Assembly: GCF_003992055.1 (NCBI RefSeq)
Contig: NZ_RQVD01000007.1
Coordinates: 36,739 to 100,738 of the forward strand
Origin: Veillonella sp. CHU740
GTDB lineage: Bacteria > Bacillota > Negativicutes > Veillonellales > Veillonellaceae
Direction: 5' to 3'
DNA: 64,000 nt
The notes below the pieces were generated by a model. It had not been told where the DNA came from and made no database searches. It saw nothing but the letters and a program-made list of their open reading frames with translations. Shown piece by piece: positions 45,419-53,978 of the stretch. The translations under genes and the position numbers were made by a program. Within the stretch, counting starts at the first letter, position 1. Each line of letters begins with the position of its first letter.

Positions 45419-48043
45419 TTACTGGTGAAAGTCCAAATACTCCCGAGGAATGCATTGGATAAATCGACTTCCCATGAGGTCTCGTTTTTTACTTCGATGC
45501 ACATGATAGGTAATCGTTAAGTGTTGCTTGGCCCTTGTCAAAGCGACGTAAAAAATACGCTGTTCCTCGCTGATACGACCTTCTTGGACTGCTCGATATG
45601 ACGGATACGCACTATCGTTCACTCCCGCTAAAAAGACATGATCAAACTCACTACCTTTCGCTTGATGTACCGTGATAATCGGAATCCGATCATCTCCTCT
45701 ACGACGGAACATACCTTCCCCAGCATTTAAGGCAGATAGCTCTAACATAACTTGTATCCCATCTCGACCTACATACTCAGGATTTTCTTCTTCTAACTCT
45801 CTGAAAATCGTATAGAGTTCTCGGATACTCTGCAATTGACGACCCTGACTATCTCCCGTCACTTTACTTTCATAATATCCAGCTACACCCATATCTTTCA
45901 TAATATAGGTTAATAGCTCCGTAGGCTTACTGGTGAGCATTTTTCGCCGCAATGTATCCATAGCAGATGCAATCTTACCGAAGTACGCCCTATATTTATT
46001 GACAAAGCCCATCCGTTGCGCTTTTGTAGGGATAATATTTTTCTTCATAGCATATATCAATAACTTAGCAGTGGCTAAAATATCATCCATAGCATTATGT
46101 GTAGGCTTATGATCAATAGGAAAATGTTCACTCAAATAGCCTAATTTATGATTTCGCAAATTCGGGTAAAAGCGACGATAGATATTTAATGTGTCATACA
46201 CGGCTTGCACTGTGGGCATCGACGCGTGATGCCGTATACATTCTTGCTCTAAAATACTCATATCATAGGTCACATTATGACCTACAATGACAGCCCCTTG
46301 TGCAAACGCAGAAAATTCTTGTAGCACAATCTCTGGTGGGCGACCATGCTCAGCCAAATAGGCATCACTAAATCCATGCACTTGTTCCGATTCCCCTACG
46401 GGTACGCCTGGATTGATAAACTCTTCAAAGGTATCCACTACTTGTCCCGTTTCATCAATGCGAATCGCCGCCATTTGGATAATCCGATCTTCCATGACAT
46501 TCACGCCCGTACTCTCCACATCAAATACAACTACATCTCTGGCTAAAAGAGCCCTTTCTAATCGTTCATACGGTTCTTGTTCAAAAATATGAGTGCTCAT
46601 AAAGTCTGTAATTCGCAATCCCGTTTCACGCACATAAGAGCTTTCCAATTCTTTAATCTTTTGTTCCCCTACGCCTGTGACAAATTTTCGTATCATCCGC
46701 TTAGCACTCATCACATCTCGAGGGTTAGCAAGCACTTTAAAGAAAGACAATATATCCTTTACTTCTTGACGTCGGAAAAACTTTAGCTCATCTACCAAGA
46801 TAAATCGTAATCGTTCTGATTCTGGCAAGGATTTATTAAAGGTCTCAAAGAGCTGACTTAACTCTTTTGCTTGGTAATTGAAACGCACTAAAATACCGGC
46901 AGGAGGCATGGCCTGACTCGTCCGCAATGCACGTAGTGCATCGAAGATATAAGCCGCCTCTTTATAAGCAGTGGCCCCTTCATACACAACGATAGGAGAT
47001 CCCGACTCTTTGGCTACCGCCCGTGGCAGCCTCTCATACATATCAGCTACCAACTCAGGGAACACCTGTTGTAACATAGCAAAGGAGGCTTTGAATAAGG
47101 TTTGATTCGCCCGATAGTTCTCATCAAATACAATTCCTATAGGCTCATAGTCCTTGCGAAAATCCTTGATCAATGCTAACGGATCTGACCCTCGCCATTC
47201 ATAAATAGTTTGAAAGTAATCTCCACATAGCAAGACATGATTGCCTGGCCACATCACATTCATCACATCATATTCTAGGCGACTCGTATCCTGCATTTCA
47301 TCCACTGCAATATAGGAGTAACGATGGCGCCATCGCTGTGCCACATCAGGTCGTTGGAACAGCTGATGTACTCTGGTGATTAAATCTGTAAAATCCAATC
47401 CATTAAGAGCCCGTAATCGTTTCTCATAGTCCATCATCACATCGATACCACTGTGGCGGAAAAACTCTTCCACTACAGAACTACCCATGGCTTGTCGCAA
47501 CACAGATATATCTTTATCATATAGAGTTTCTATAGTTTGTATATAATCCATCTGTATATCATCAGAATAATATCCGTATACAGATCGATACTCTTTCACT
47601 ACCCCAATCACTCGTTGCATCGTGTCTTTATGAATGATGAGTGGAGTATTGCCCAAATTTCTCTCTTTTACTAACGCAGGTAAAAATTCACCGATCAATT
47701 CGGCTGTATCCTCCTCATCCATGATGAGAAACTCAGAAAATAAATCTTCTTGTAATTTTGCCTCTTCTTGCAAGATGGTATAACAAAAGCTGTGAAAAGT
47801 AGATACTTTCACAGCCTGTGCCTGCTGCCCCACGATGGAAAGCATCCGTTCTTTCATCTCACGACAAGCTTTATTTGTAAAGGTGAGGCATAGTATTTCC
47901 TCTCCCCTTGCTCGCCCAGATTCGAGAATGTGTGCCACTCGATGGGACAATGTATTTGTTTTACCGGTTCCTGCAGAAGCTAGCAATAAAATGTTTCTAT
48001 CTAATTCATTCACAACTTGTTGTTGCGCTGCATTCAATTGCAT
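45419..48043 (-). CDS. UvrD/PcrA-type helicase with inserted DEDDh 3'-5' exonuclease
   Basis: An 874-aa SF1A helicase. Helicase motifs: Walker A ASAGTGKTNT (about 19-28), LTFTNKACREM, VDEMQDTSR (motif II), GDYFQTIYEWRGSD (motif III), DENYRANQT (motif IV), then after a long break VHQAKGSEFDHVFLAGV (motif V) and EEQRIFYVALTRAKQHL (motif VI). The break (about residues 500-660) is a DnaQ-like exonuclease: DVVVFDVESTGVNVMEDRIIQ (DxE), GHNVTYDMSIL (D), HNAMDDILA (HxxxD), giving a complete DEDDh set. It should unwind DNA and trim 3' ends. ATG at 48043 follows AAGGAG. It ends the dnaX-ybaB-recR-bofA gene run, hinting at replication-repair work. Confidence 0.9.
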   Translation of the reverse strand: MQLNAAQQQVVNELDRNILLLASAGTGKTNTLSHRVAHILESGRARGEEILCLTFTNKACREMKERMLSIVGQQAQAVKVSTFHSFCYTILQEEAKLQEDLFSEFLIMDEEDTAELIGEFLPALVKERNLGNTPLIIHKDTMQRVIGVVKEYRSVYGYYSDDIQMDYIQTIETLYDKDISVLRQAMGSSVVEEFFRHSGIDVMMDYEKRLRALNGLDFTDLITRVHQLFQRPDVAQRWRHRYSYIAVDEMQDTSRLEYDVMNVMWPGNHVLLCGDYFQTIYEWRGSDPLALIKDFRKDYEPIGIVFDENYRANQTLFKASFAMLQQVFPELVADMYERLPRAVAKESGSPIVVYEGATAYKEAAYIFDALRALRTSQAMPPAGILVRFNYQAKELSQLFETFNKSLPESERLRFILVDELKFFRRQEVKDILSFFKVLANPRDVMSAKRMIRKFVTGVGEQKIKELESSYVRETGLRITDFMSTHIFEQEPYERLERALLARDVVVFDVESTGVNVMEDRIIQMAAIRIDETGQVVDTFEEFINPGVPVGESEQVHGFSDAYLAEHGRPPEIVLQEFSAFAQGAVIVGHNVTYDMSILEQECIRHHASMPTVQAVYDTLNIYRRFYPNLRNHKLGYLSEHFPIDHKPTHNAMDDILATAKLLIYAMKKNIIPTKAQRMGFVNKYRAYFGKIASAMDTLRRKMLTSKPTELLTYIMKDMGVAGYYESKVTGDSQGRQLQSIRELYTIFRELEEENPEYVGRDGIQVMLELSALNAGEGMFRRRGDDRIPIITVHQAKGSEFDHVFLAGVNDSAYPSYRAVQEGRISEEQRIFYVALTRAKQHLTITYHVHRSKKRDLMGSRFIQCIPREYLDFHQ

Positions 48044-48060
48044 AGGTTCTCCTTATCCTA

Positions 48061-48288
48061 TTAGTGAAAGTATGCCAAACCCAATACTGGCAAAGGCCCC
48101 AATATCATCGTTAAGGCCCACCACATAATATTCATATCCACAGGAATATGTAGAGCCTCTGTTACGAATGCATAGGAAATTATCCCTAAAAATACATTCA
48201 TAGCTACTCGTTTAATCGTAAACCAAGCCACTTTGATAACCACCCAGGCTACGATGACCGCCACTGCAGCTGTCATAATATAATCCAT
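48061..48288 (-). CDS. BofA-like membrane protein
   Basis: 75 aa with two or three hydrophobic helices. The C-terminal pattern IPVDMNIMWWALTMILGPLPVLGLAYF matches the BofA family (inhibitor of pro-sigma-K processing in Bacillus spores), and the position directly after recR is where bofA sits in Bacillus. ATG at 48288, GAGG at 5 bases, 2 bases after the recR stop. Veillonella is not known to form spores, so it is a relic or has another membrane role. Family call from pattern plus synteny. Confidence 0.8.
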   Translation of the reverse strand: MDYIMTAAVAVIVAWVVIKVAWFTIKRVAMNVFLGIISYAFVTEALHIPVDMNIMWWALTMILGPLPVLGLAYFH

Positions 48289-48290
48289 AG

Positions 48291-48884
48291 TTACCTCATT
48301 TCTTGACGATGTAATACGGCGCCACTTAGCGTCACTTCGTCGGCATATTCAATATCGCCTCCCACTGGAATTCCTCGAGCAATACGTGTTACCTTAATCC
48401 CTGTCGGTTGCAATAATCGCGCAATATACAGCGCTGTTGCTTCCCCTTCTACATCAGGGTCCGTAGCAATAATTACTTCTTGTACGGTATCATCTTGGAG
48501 GCGCATCATTAATTCTTTCAATCGAATGTCTTCAACGCCAACTCCATCAATAGGAGATAAAGCCCCTTCTAATACATGGTACAACCCCTTATAATCCCCA
48601 CTGCGCTCAATGGCAATCACATCACGAGATGTTTCCACCACGCAAATCATGGATTTATCTCGTTTAGAGCTTGCACAAAATTCGCAAGGGTCTTGGGCAG
48701 ATAAATTAAAGCATTGGGAACAACGATGCGTGGCTTCCTTCGCGGCTACAATCGTTTCCACCAACCGCTGTACATCTTCTTGTTCCGCTTCTATCAAATG
48801 GTATGCCAAACGCCGTGCAGATTTCGCACCTACCCCCGGCAATCGCCGTAACTCTTCAACTAATCGTTCTAATGGATTTGTCAT
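48291..48884 (-). CDS. recR: recombination mediator RecR
   Basis: 197 aa. Works with RecF/RecO to load RecA at gaps. N-terminal helix-hairpin-helix (LRRLPGVGAKSARRLAYHL), Cys4 zinc finger CSQCFNL...CEFC, Toprim domain with ATDPDVEGEATALYIA, and C-terminal ARGIPVGGDIEYADEVTLSGAVLHRQEM with its Walker-B-like end. ATG one base after the ybaB stop; weak own ribosome-binding site, so translation is probably coupled. Confidence 0.97.
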   Translation of the reverse strand: MTNPLERLVEELRRLPGVGAKSARRLAYHLIEAEQEDVQRLVETIVAAKEATHRCSQCFNLSAQDPCEFCASSKRDKSMICVVETSRDVIAIERSGDYKGLYHVLEGALSPIDGVGVEDIRLKELMMRLQDDTVQEVIIATDPDVEGEATALYIARLLQPTGIKVTRIARGIPVGGDIEYADEVTLSGAVLHRQEMR

Positions 48885-48885
48885 A

Positions 48886-49215
48886 TTAGAACATGCCTGG
48901 CATTCCAGGAATTTTTAGATTTCCTGTTACAGCGCCTAATTTTTGTTCTGCTACTTCTTTCGCTTTGCGGTTTGCTTCATTCACAGCTGCTACAATTAAA
49001 TCTTCCAATGCTTCTACATCATCAGGATCTACTGCTGCTGGCGCAATTTTAATGGACAATACTTCTTGTTCTCCATTCATTGTCACAGAGACAGCACCGC
49101 CACCGATGGACGCTTCCACTACGGAATTTTTAATCTCCTCTTGAGCCTTCGCCATATCCTTTTGCATTTTTTGCATTTTTTTCAACATACCTTGCATATT
49201 ACCGCCACCAAACAT
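48886..49215 (-). CDS. ybaB: YbaB/EbfC nucleoid-associated protein
   Basis: 109 aa, DNA-binding dimer. Typical N-terminal MQGMLKKMQKMQKDMAKAQEE, then the VEASIGGGAVSVTMNGEQEVLSIKI sheet and a C-terminal GMPGMF. ATG follows GGAGG at 7 bases. Conserved dnaX-ybaB-recR order. Confidence 0.96.
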   Translation of the reverse strand: MFGGGNMQGMLKKMQKMQKDMAKAQEEIKNSVVEASIGGGAVSVTMNGEQEVLSIKIAPAAVDPDDVEALEDLIVAAVNEANRKAKEVAEQKLGAVTGNLKIPGMPGMF

Positions 49216-49228
49216 AGTGAACCTCCTC

Positions 49229-51535
49229 TTAATTCTTAGACATTTCGTCTACTTCTTCTACATAAATATCATACCCATCTGCTTCCATACGCTGCAATAC
49301 AGGGTATAACAGTGGATCTTGTTGTTCTTCATCACTGGCCTCTGCAGAACTCCACTTAGGTAAACTCCGTACATCTTGTACCGCCCCCTGTGAAAGTTCC
49401 TTGTTACCAACTATAGCTTCCTCATAATACGGATTGAGCACTGCTTCAGGATTTTCATAGACTGTGAGGAAATCATCAATGATACCCTCTATATTCGTAG
49501 GGGCACTGCCGGCTCCCACATGAGAATTTGCAGACGTTCCCGTATATATCGGTGCAGCTATCGTTTCTTCTACCACATTTTGTATCACATCCTGCGATGA
49601 ATCTATTTCTTCTGTGGATACTGATCGTACTGCCGAGGATGTAGCCGTCTCTTTTGCTACCTTCTCTTGTGATACCTCACCATATACCTTTGCAGAGCTT
49701 ACCAGAGAAGTACCGTTCTGTTCTGACTGTACAGTACTCTTAGCTCCTTCTGATGAACCACCTTGAGCTGCCTCTATATACGCCCGAAGCCGCGGATCAT
49801 TCTTAGCCATCGCTTCCACCATAATCGGTCTGCCTACAACTTGTTGGAACGCACGCTTCCCATCTTCCTGATGGCGTGGTTGTGTCAAAATAGGTACGGC
49901 CACCGCGGTAGGGAACACAAGGATAGCTCGTTCTTGATCTAAATAGGCCAGCTTACCTTGCTGATAAATCGTGTTGAGCAAGCCAAACCCATGACCTCTC
50001 AACCATTTTATCACGTTTGCTAAAATCGTGCTATATTCATGCACATTCACAATGCCACGGCCTATAACGATATCTTGACTCACTTCTGTCCGTTTACTAG
50101 GTGCTGGTTTTGGATTTGCACGTTTCTTTGTCGTTGGTGGAGGCAACGTATTCTTAATCGGAGAAGCTCCTTGTAATCCGCCACTAACAGTCGGCGGAGG
50201 TAACGGAGTTGTGCGTACTGTTTTCGGTACCGATTCCACAACTGTTTCATCGGCTACCGGATGTGGTATATCCTCCATGGCACTTTCATAGAAATCACTT
50301 TCTGGTATTGGCGGTGCTTCTATCGCACCCACGGTCATTATAGGCCGTTGTTCTACTAGTTCATTCATCTTTTGCAACAAGGTATCTTCTTGACGATTCA
50401 CAAACTGTTCCATCGTCGTCATGCGCCCCTCTAAGGTTTGATAGGTGCCACCCCCTAATTGCAAGAGTGAAAGCAATCCCATCTCCACAATGACTCTTGG
50501 ATTATCCACTTGTTTCGCATTGTTTTGTACTGTTTGCAGCACATTAATATAGCGACCAATCTCTTCCATCGTCAATGCATTCGTCTGCTCTAGCAATCTT
50601 TCACGATGTGTATCATAAGCCAATAACTCTTCTGCTTCTGGCAACACCTTGGCAATAATCATGGCCCGCAAATGCTCTACAATAGCCGTCACGATTTGTC
50701 GTGCATCACGGCCTTGCTGTAACGCTTCATCTACGGCTTGCAATACACCAGCTCCATCACCAGCTTTCAGAATATCCACCACATCTAGCACCCAAGTCTT
50801 ACTCACTAGGCCAATCATGGATTCTACTAATGGAGCCGTAATCATATCTGATGTCATCCCTGAGCATTGATCTAAAATACTCAATGCATCCCGCAAGCCT
50901 CCGTCCGCATGGACCGCAATGACCTGTGCTGCCGCTGGATCAAGGGGGATCTGACTCTCTTTTGCTACATATAATAAGTGCGCTGTAATATCCTTTGCCG
51001 TAATGCGTCGGAATGTGTAGCGCTGACAACGAGATAGAATCGTTACCGGTAATTTTTCAGACTCCGTAGTAGCAAAAATAAACATCACATGACTAGGAGG
51101 TTCCTCAATAGTTTTCAGCAACGCATTCCATGCTTCATTCGTCAACATATGCGCTTCATCGATGATGAATACTTTTTTATGACCTACTACAGGCAAAAAG
51201 TTGACCTGTTCTCGCAATGCACGTACTTCATCGATACCACGATTAGAAGCCGCATCGATTTCGATCACATCCAAAGCTTGTCCCTGCAACATCTGTTGAC
51301 ATGATTCACACTGACCACAAGGTGTATCTGTAGGGCCATGCTCGCAATTGATGGCACGAGCAAATATTTTAGCCATACTCGTTTTGCCTGTCCCCCTAGG
51401 GCCAGCAAATAAATAGGCATGAGCTACTTTATCTTCCCGAATAGCTCGTTGCAATGTGTCCGATACATGATGTTGTCCTACTACATCTGTAAACTGTTTC
51501 GGTCTCCATCGTCTATATAAAGCTAAATAACTCAT
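49229..51535 (-). CDS. dnaX: DNA polymerase III gamma/tau subunit
   Basis: A 768-aa clamp-loader ATPase. Walker A GPRGTGKTS (about 45-53), zinc-binding Cys in CGQCESC, Walker B DEAHML, sensor SRCQRY. C-terminal half (about 370-768) is long and partly disordered, with a YNTIYQQGKLAYL-like DNA polymerase III tau domain. No A-AAA-AAG slippery site was seen, so a frameshifted gamma form is not predicted. ATG at 51535 follows GGAGG. SRP RNA lies immediately upstream on the same strand, as in many Firmicutes. Confidence 0.96.
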   Translation of the reverse strand: MSYLALYRRWRPKQFTDVVGQHHVSDTLQRAIREDKVAHAYLFAGPRGTGKTSMAKIFARAINCEHGPTDTPCGQCESCQQMLQGQALDVIEIDAASNRGIDEVRALREQVNFLPVVGHKKVFIIDEAHMLTNEAWNALLKTIEEPPSHVMFIFATTESEKLPVTILSRCQRYTFRRITAKDITAHLLYVAKESQIPLDPAAAQVIAVHADGGLRDALSILDQCSGMTSDMITAPLVESMIGLVSKTWVLDVVDILKAGDGAGVLQAVDEALQQGRDARQIVTAIVEHLRAMIIAKVLPEAEELLAYDTHRERLLEQTNALTMEEIGRYINVLQTVQNNAKQVDNPRVIVEMGLLSLLQLGGGTYQTLEGRMTTMEQFVNRQEDTLLQKMNELVEQRPIMTVGAIEAPPIPESDFYESAMEDIPHPVADETVVESVPKTVRTTPLPPPTVSGGLQGASPIKNTLPPPTTKKRANPKPAPSKRTEVSQDIVIGRGIVNVHEYSTILANVIKWLRGHGFGLLNTIYQQGKLAYLDQERAILVFPTAVAVPILTQPRHQEDGKRAFQQVVGRPIMVEAMAKNDPRLRAYIEAAQGGSSEGAKSTVQSEQNGTSLVSSAKVYGEVSQEKVAKETATSSAVRSVSTEEIDSSQDVIQNVVEETIAAPIYTGTSANSHVGAGSAPTNIEGIIDDFLTVYENPEAVLNPYYEEAIVGNKELSQGAVQDVRSLPKWSSAEASDEEQQDPLLYPVLQRMEADGYDIYVEEVDEMSKN

Positions 51536-51560
51536 GGAACCTCCTTTCCCTTAAGATATG

Positions 51561-51587
51561 AAAAAAAGCAGCTAAGCTAGCTGCTTT
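51561..51587 (-). terminator. terminator of the SRP RNA
   Basis: Minus strand: AAAGCAGCTA, 3-base loop, TAGCTGCTTT, then a seven-T run. It lies between the SRP RNA and dnaX. Confidence 0.9.
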
Positions 51588-51599
51588 ACCATAGCACTC

Positions 51600-51722
51600 G
51601 AATCTGACAGCCCTATAGGTTTCCTCGTGGCACAAGAGAGTTACCGCTTAATGCTGCTCCAATCAAGGCCTGACATGGTTCACAGGCTCTCCTTGCACAA
51701 GCCCCATAGAACTGTCATATTC
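51600..51722 (-). ncRNA. ffs: signal recognition particle RNA (small cytoplasmic RNA)
   Basis: Minus strand contains the SRP core: CCATGTCAGG facing GGAGCAGC across a short apical loop, matching the conserved symmetric and asymmetric loops of helix 8 that bind Ffh. Flanking segments GACAG/CTGTC and CAAGGAGAG/CTCTCTTG close the rod. It has its own promoter (51741-51769) and terminator, and precedes dnaX. Ends are approximate. Confidence 0.88.
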
Positions 51723-51740
51723 CAATGCTATTACTTTATT

Positions 51741-51769
51741 ATTATACATGTTTTCCTTGTCCTATTCAA
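51741..51769 (-). promoter_or_regulatory. promoter of the SRP RNA
   Basis: Minus strand: -35 TTGAAT (51764-51769), 17-base spacer, -10 TATAAT (51741-51746). Start point near 51734. Confidence 0.85.
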
Positions 51770-51798
51770 GACTTTATCCTCCTTTCTCTCATAAAATA

Positions 51799-51807
51799 TG
51801 CTATACT
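51799..51807 (+). promoter_or_regulatory. extended -10 promoter of the Fst-like toxin
   Basis: TGCTATACT, an extended -10 element; -35 is poor. Predicted leader about 29 bases. Confidence 0.55.
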
Positions 51808-51835
51808 TTAGGTATCCTCTTTTATCGAAAGGAGG

Positions 51836-51847
51836 TGAGTTTATGGA
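51836..51847 (+). repeat. direct repeat DRa over the toxin start; second copy 51996-52007
   Basis: The 12 bases TGAGTTTATGGA occur here, covering the toxin start codon, and again exactly at 51996-52007 past the shared terminator. Similar CCCTCT(T)AG text follows each copy (51860-51866; 52021-52028). Because the antisense RNA is transcribed across the second set, it is complementary to the toxin start region. Confidence 0.8.
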
Positions 51848-51962
51848 GGTTGATTATACCCCTCTAGTGTTATGGGCTAGCTTTCTTGCCCCTATTCTGC
51901 AAGGATTGATTGTTAATGTCTTAACTTATGCAATTCTGAAGTACTACAAGAATAGAAAGTAG
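51843..51962 (+). CDS. Fst/Ldr-like type I toxin, small membrane peptide (39 aa)
   Basis: 39 residues, starting MEVDYTPLVLWASFLAPILQ. ATG at 51843 follows GGAGGTGAGTTT, a strong site. Layout: short acidic N-terminus, one transmembrane helix with an Ala-Pro-Ile core followed by GL, and a basic tail (KYYKNRK). This is the pattern of Fst/Ldr toxins, which disturb the membrane or nucleoid. Support is strong because the surroundings match a par-type locus: bidirectional terminator (51967-51996), convergent antisense promoter (52053-52081) and direct repeats on both sides. No similarity search was done. Confidence 0.82.
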   Translation: MEVDYTPLVLWASFLAPILQGLIVNVLTYAILKYYKNRK

Positions 51963-51966
51963 AAAG

Positions 51967-51996
51967 AAAAAAGGACGGTGGCAGCCGTCCTTTTTT
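51967..51996. terminator. bidirectional terminator shared by toxin mRNA and antisense RNA
   Basis: AAAAAAGGACGG, 6-base loop, CCGTCCTTTTTT. T-runs on both strands, 4 bases past the toxin stop. Confidence 0.92.
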
Positions 51997-52046
51997 GAGT
52001 TTATGGATGATTTTCTACAACCCTCTTAGAAAGATTCATTCCTTCT
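51967..52046 (-). ncRNA. predicted antisense antitoxin RNA of the Fst-like locus
   Basis: About 80 bases, from a promoter at 52053-52081 to the shared terminator. It is fully complementary to the toxin mRNA 3' end, and through the direct repeats is complementary to the toxin ribosome-binding/start region. It should block toxin translation. Inferred from sequence layout. Confidence 0.7.
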
Positions 52047-52052
52047 ACACCA

Positions 52053-52081
52053 AGTATACACCATTCCATCCAAAAATACAA
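52053..52081 (-). promoter_or_regulatory. promoter of the antisense RNA
   Basis: Minus strand: -35 TTGTAT (52076-52081), 17-base spacer, extended -10 TGTATACT (hexamer 52053-52058). Confidence 0.7.
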
Positions 52082-52086
52082 TGGTA

Positions 52087-52731
52087 TTACCCTCTGCGCC
52101 CTTCGTAAGGATGCAAAATCAAATGTCCTTTGGAATATTCTCCTACGTAAACATCTCGGATAGAATATCCTTGGTCTTCTAATTCTTCTTCCAACCAAGC
52201 CATATCTTTATCTGCTAGTTCTAAAATATCTGGGTCTACTACACCATCCACAATGACAGGATAGCGAATCAAATCATCACCGTTCATAACGACTGTCAAT
52301 TGTCCATTCTGTTCTAATACAGCACGCCGTACATCACTCACAAGGGTGACCCCTGCACTGCGAAGCTTTAATTGTAGATCACTGCCACGAAGACCTCGCT
52401 TCAAACATTCCCCAACGCGAATTTGTCCTCGATCAATCACAATGCTAGGTCGGCCATCGATGAGATTCTTAATCCATCGTACATGAGCGCTGAGAAAGCG
52501 CAATCCCATGACTACAATCGTCCAAGCGATAAGCACTAGAAAAAATTGCAGAATGCCGATGCTTTCACTGTAGATTACGGCACCAATAATACCACCAAGT
52601 ACATAGTTTTGCACTTGATCCAAGGCAGAATTAGGCGCCAAATTGCCCTTGCCCATCAAGTTCATTTGTAAAATGAGAGCTAAGATACCAAGCGTTAGCT
52701 TAATAAACACTAATGTATAACCTGTTAACAT
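52087..52731 (-). CDS. DUF421 (YetF/YcaP family) membrane protein
   Basis: 214 aa. Two or three N-terminal helices (LVFIKLTLGILALILQMNLMG, VLGGIIGAVIYSESI, LVLIAWTIVVMGLRFL) and a cytoplasmic DUF421 domain with NLIDGRPSIVIDRGQIRVGECLKRGLRGSDLQLKLRSAGV. Molecular role unknown in the family. ATG lies one base after the DUF3290 stop, a pairing common in Firmicutes. Confidence 0.9.
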   Translation of the reverse strand: MLTGYTLVFIKLTLGILALILQMNLMGKGNLAPNSALDQVQNYVLGGIIGAVIYSESIGILQFFLVLIAWTIVVMGLRFLSAHVRWIKNLIDGRPSIVIDRGQIRVGECLKRGLRGSDLQLKLRSAGVTLVSDVRRAVLEQNGQLTVVMNGDDLIRYPVIVDGVVDPDILELADKDMAWLEEELEDQGYSIRDVYVGEYSKGHLILHPYEGRRG

Positions 52732-52732
52732 A

Positions 52733-53194
52733 TTATCGTTCGTCCTTCTTCACATCTACCACTTTTGGATTAGCATTCATCATATGAATCGGACGCAGTG
52801 CATAACCATCCTTATTCATAGTGAAAGTAACTTCAAAAAATTTATCGTCAATATTCACAATCATACGATCATGAACACGCAAGGAGTTCACACGAACTTT
52901 TTCTCTGTTAACATGCTCTGTTTCACTGAAATTATTCAGAAACTGAACCATATAGTTGGATTCTTCAGCATTATCTACATCTCGCGTATAGTCATTGACT
53001 TGTAGGCCTAGTAAAAAAACTAGCCCTAGTACAATAATAATTCCTAAATCACGAAACTTCGTATCGAAACGATTGTACATCACTTTCACACCTACCACTA
53101 GTAAAGCCACTAGCAAAATAGATGTCACAATGTATTGTAATAGAGATGTAAATTCTCCTCTTTGCACCACATAGGCATAGGTATAAAATTCCAC
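52733..53194 (-). CDS. DUF3290 membrane protein
   Basis: 153 aa with two helices (LLQYIVTSILLVALLVVGVKVMY; LGIIIVLGLVFLLGLQV) and an extracytoplasmic C-terminal domain. GTG start at 53194 follows GAGG at 5 bases. Identified as DUF3290 by its pattern and by its usual partner, DUF421, next door. Function unknown. Confidence 0.85.
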   Translation of the reverse strand: MEFYTYAYVVQRGEFTSLLQYIVTSILLVALLVVGVKVMYNRFDTKFRDLGIIIVLGLVFLLGLQVNDYTRDVDNAEESNYMVQFLNNFSETEHVNREKVRVNSLRVHDRMIVNIDDKFFEVTFTMNKDGYALRPIHMMNANPKVVDVKKDER

Positions 53195-53212
53195 AGATAC
53201 CTCACAACTTTC

Positions 53213-53764
53213 TTACTTTAACGCCTCATTATAATGAGCTCGGTCGCCCCCTACAAATTTAGGTCGTACACGAGCTGCTGTCACATGGGCCGCTCCAATT
53301 TCTTTCACGGCTAATCGTACGGGAACTACTACATGTTTTAAATGCATACCGATGAACGTATCTCCAATGTCGATACCTGCATCAGCTCGCACACATTCTA
53401 CCGCCACAGGGTCAGACCACTTCTCATAGGCCGTAGTCGCCATGGAGCCCCCTGCATGTTGTACAGGCACTACATTCACTTCTTCATATCCTCTGACTTC
53501 CGCTGCCGCACGTTCCATCAATAAGGCCCGATTTAAATGCTCACAACATTGGATAGCCACATCAAATCCATAGTCTCTTTGTACTTCTGAAAGAGCCTTG
53601 AATAATTCCGCTGCCACATCCAAAGAAGAATCCTTGCCAATATGACCGCCTCGTACTTCACTAGTAGAACATCCAATCACAAGCAACTTACCTTGTCTTA
53701 ACTTAGCTGCAACCGCTAATTCTTGCAACGCAGATTTCATTTGTTCGTATACAGATTCTTTCAT
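53213..53764 (-). CDS. DUF436 (YwlG) family protein
   Basis: 183 aa. Family text: VIGCSTSEVRGGHIGKDSS, IQCCEHLNRALLMER, VPVQHAGGSMATTAY, GIDIGDTFIGMHLKHVVVPVRL. Cys-Cys and His positions suggest metal or nucleophile roles, but activity is not established. ATG at 53764 has GGGAG 8 bases upstream. Followed on the same strand by DUF3290-DUF421 after 18 bases, possibly one operon. Confidence 0.9.
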   Translation of the reverse strand: MKESVYEQMKSALQELAVAAKLRQGKLLVIGCSTSEVRGGHIGKDSSLDVAAELFKALSEVQRDYGFDVAIQCCEHLNRALLMERAAAEVRGYEEVNVVPVQHAGGSMATTAYEKWSDPVAVECVRADAGIDIGDTFIGMHLKHVVVPVRLAVKEIGAAHVTAARVRPKFVGGDRAHYNEALK

Positions 53765-53931
53765 AACAAGCACTCCCTTCTATCACCATAATGGTCAACG
53801 TATAACACTTTCACGTGACCCTCCTCAACTATTAGTATACACCATTTCAAGCAACATTCAATAGTACTTTAAAACATACTCTAGGTACCCTCTCATTTCC
53901 TAACACCTAGCTATATTTTAGTAATCGACAT

Positions 53932-53967
53932 AAAAAAAACGCGATTTGCAAAAGCAAACCGCGTTTA
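53932..53967 (-). terminator. terminator of lutABC
   Basis: Minus strand: AAACGCGGTTTGC and GCAAATCGCGTTT stem, four-base loop, then a run of T. 11 bases past the lutC stop. Confidence 0.88.
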
Positions 53968-53978
53968 ATAAAATTAGC

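Noticed and set aside
49229..51535. Programmed frameshift for a gamma form of DnaX
   Set aside because: No A-AAA-AAG type slippery heptamer with downstream stem was seen in the expected region.
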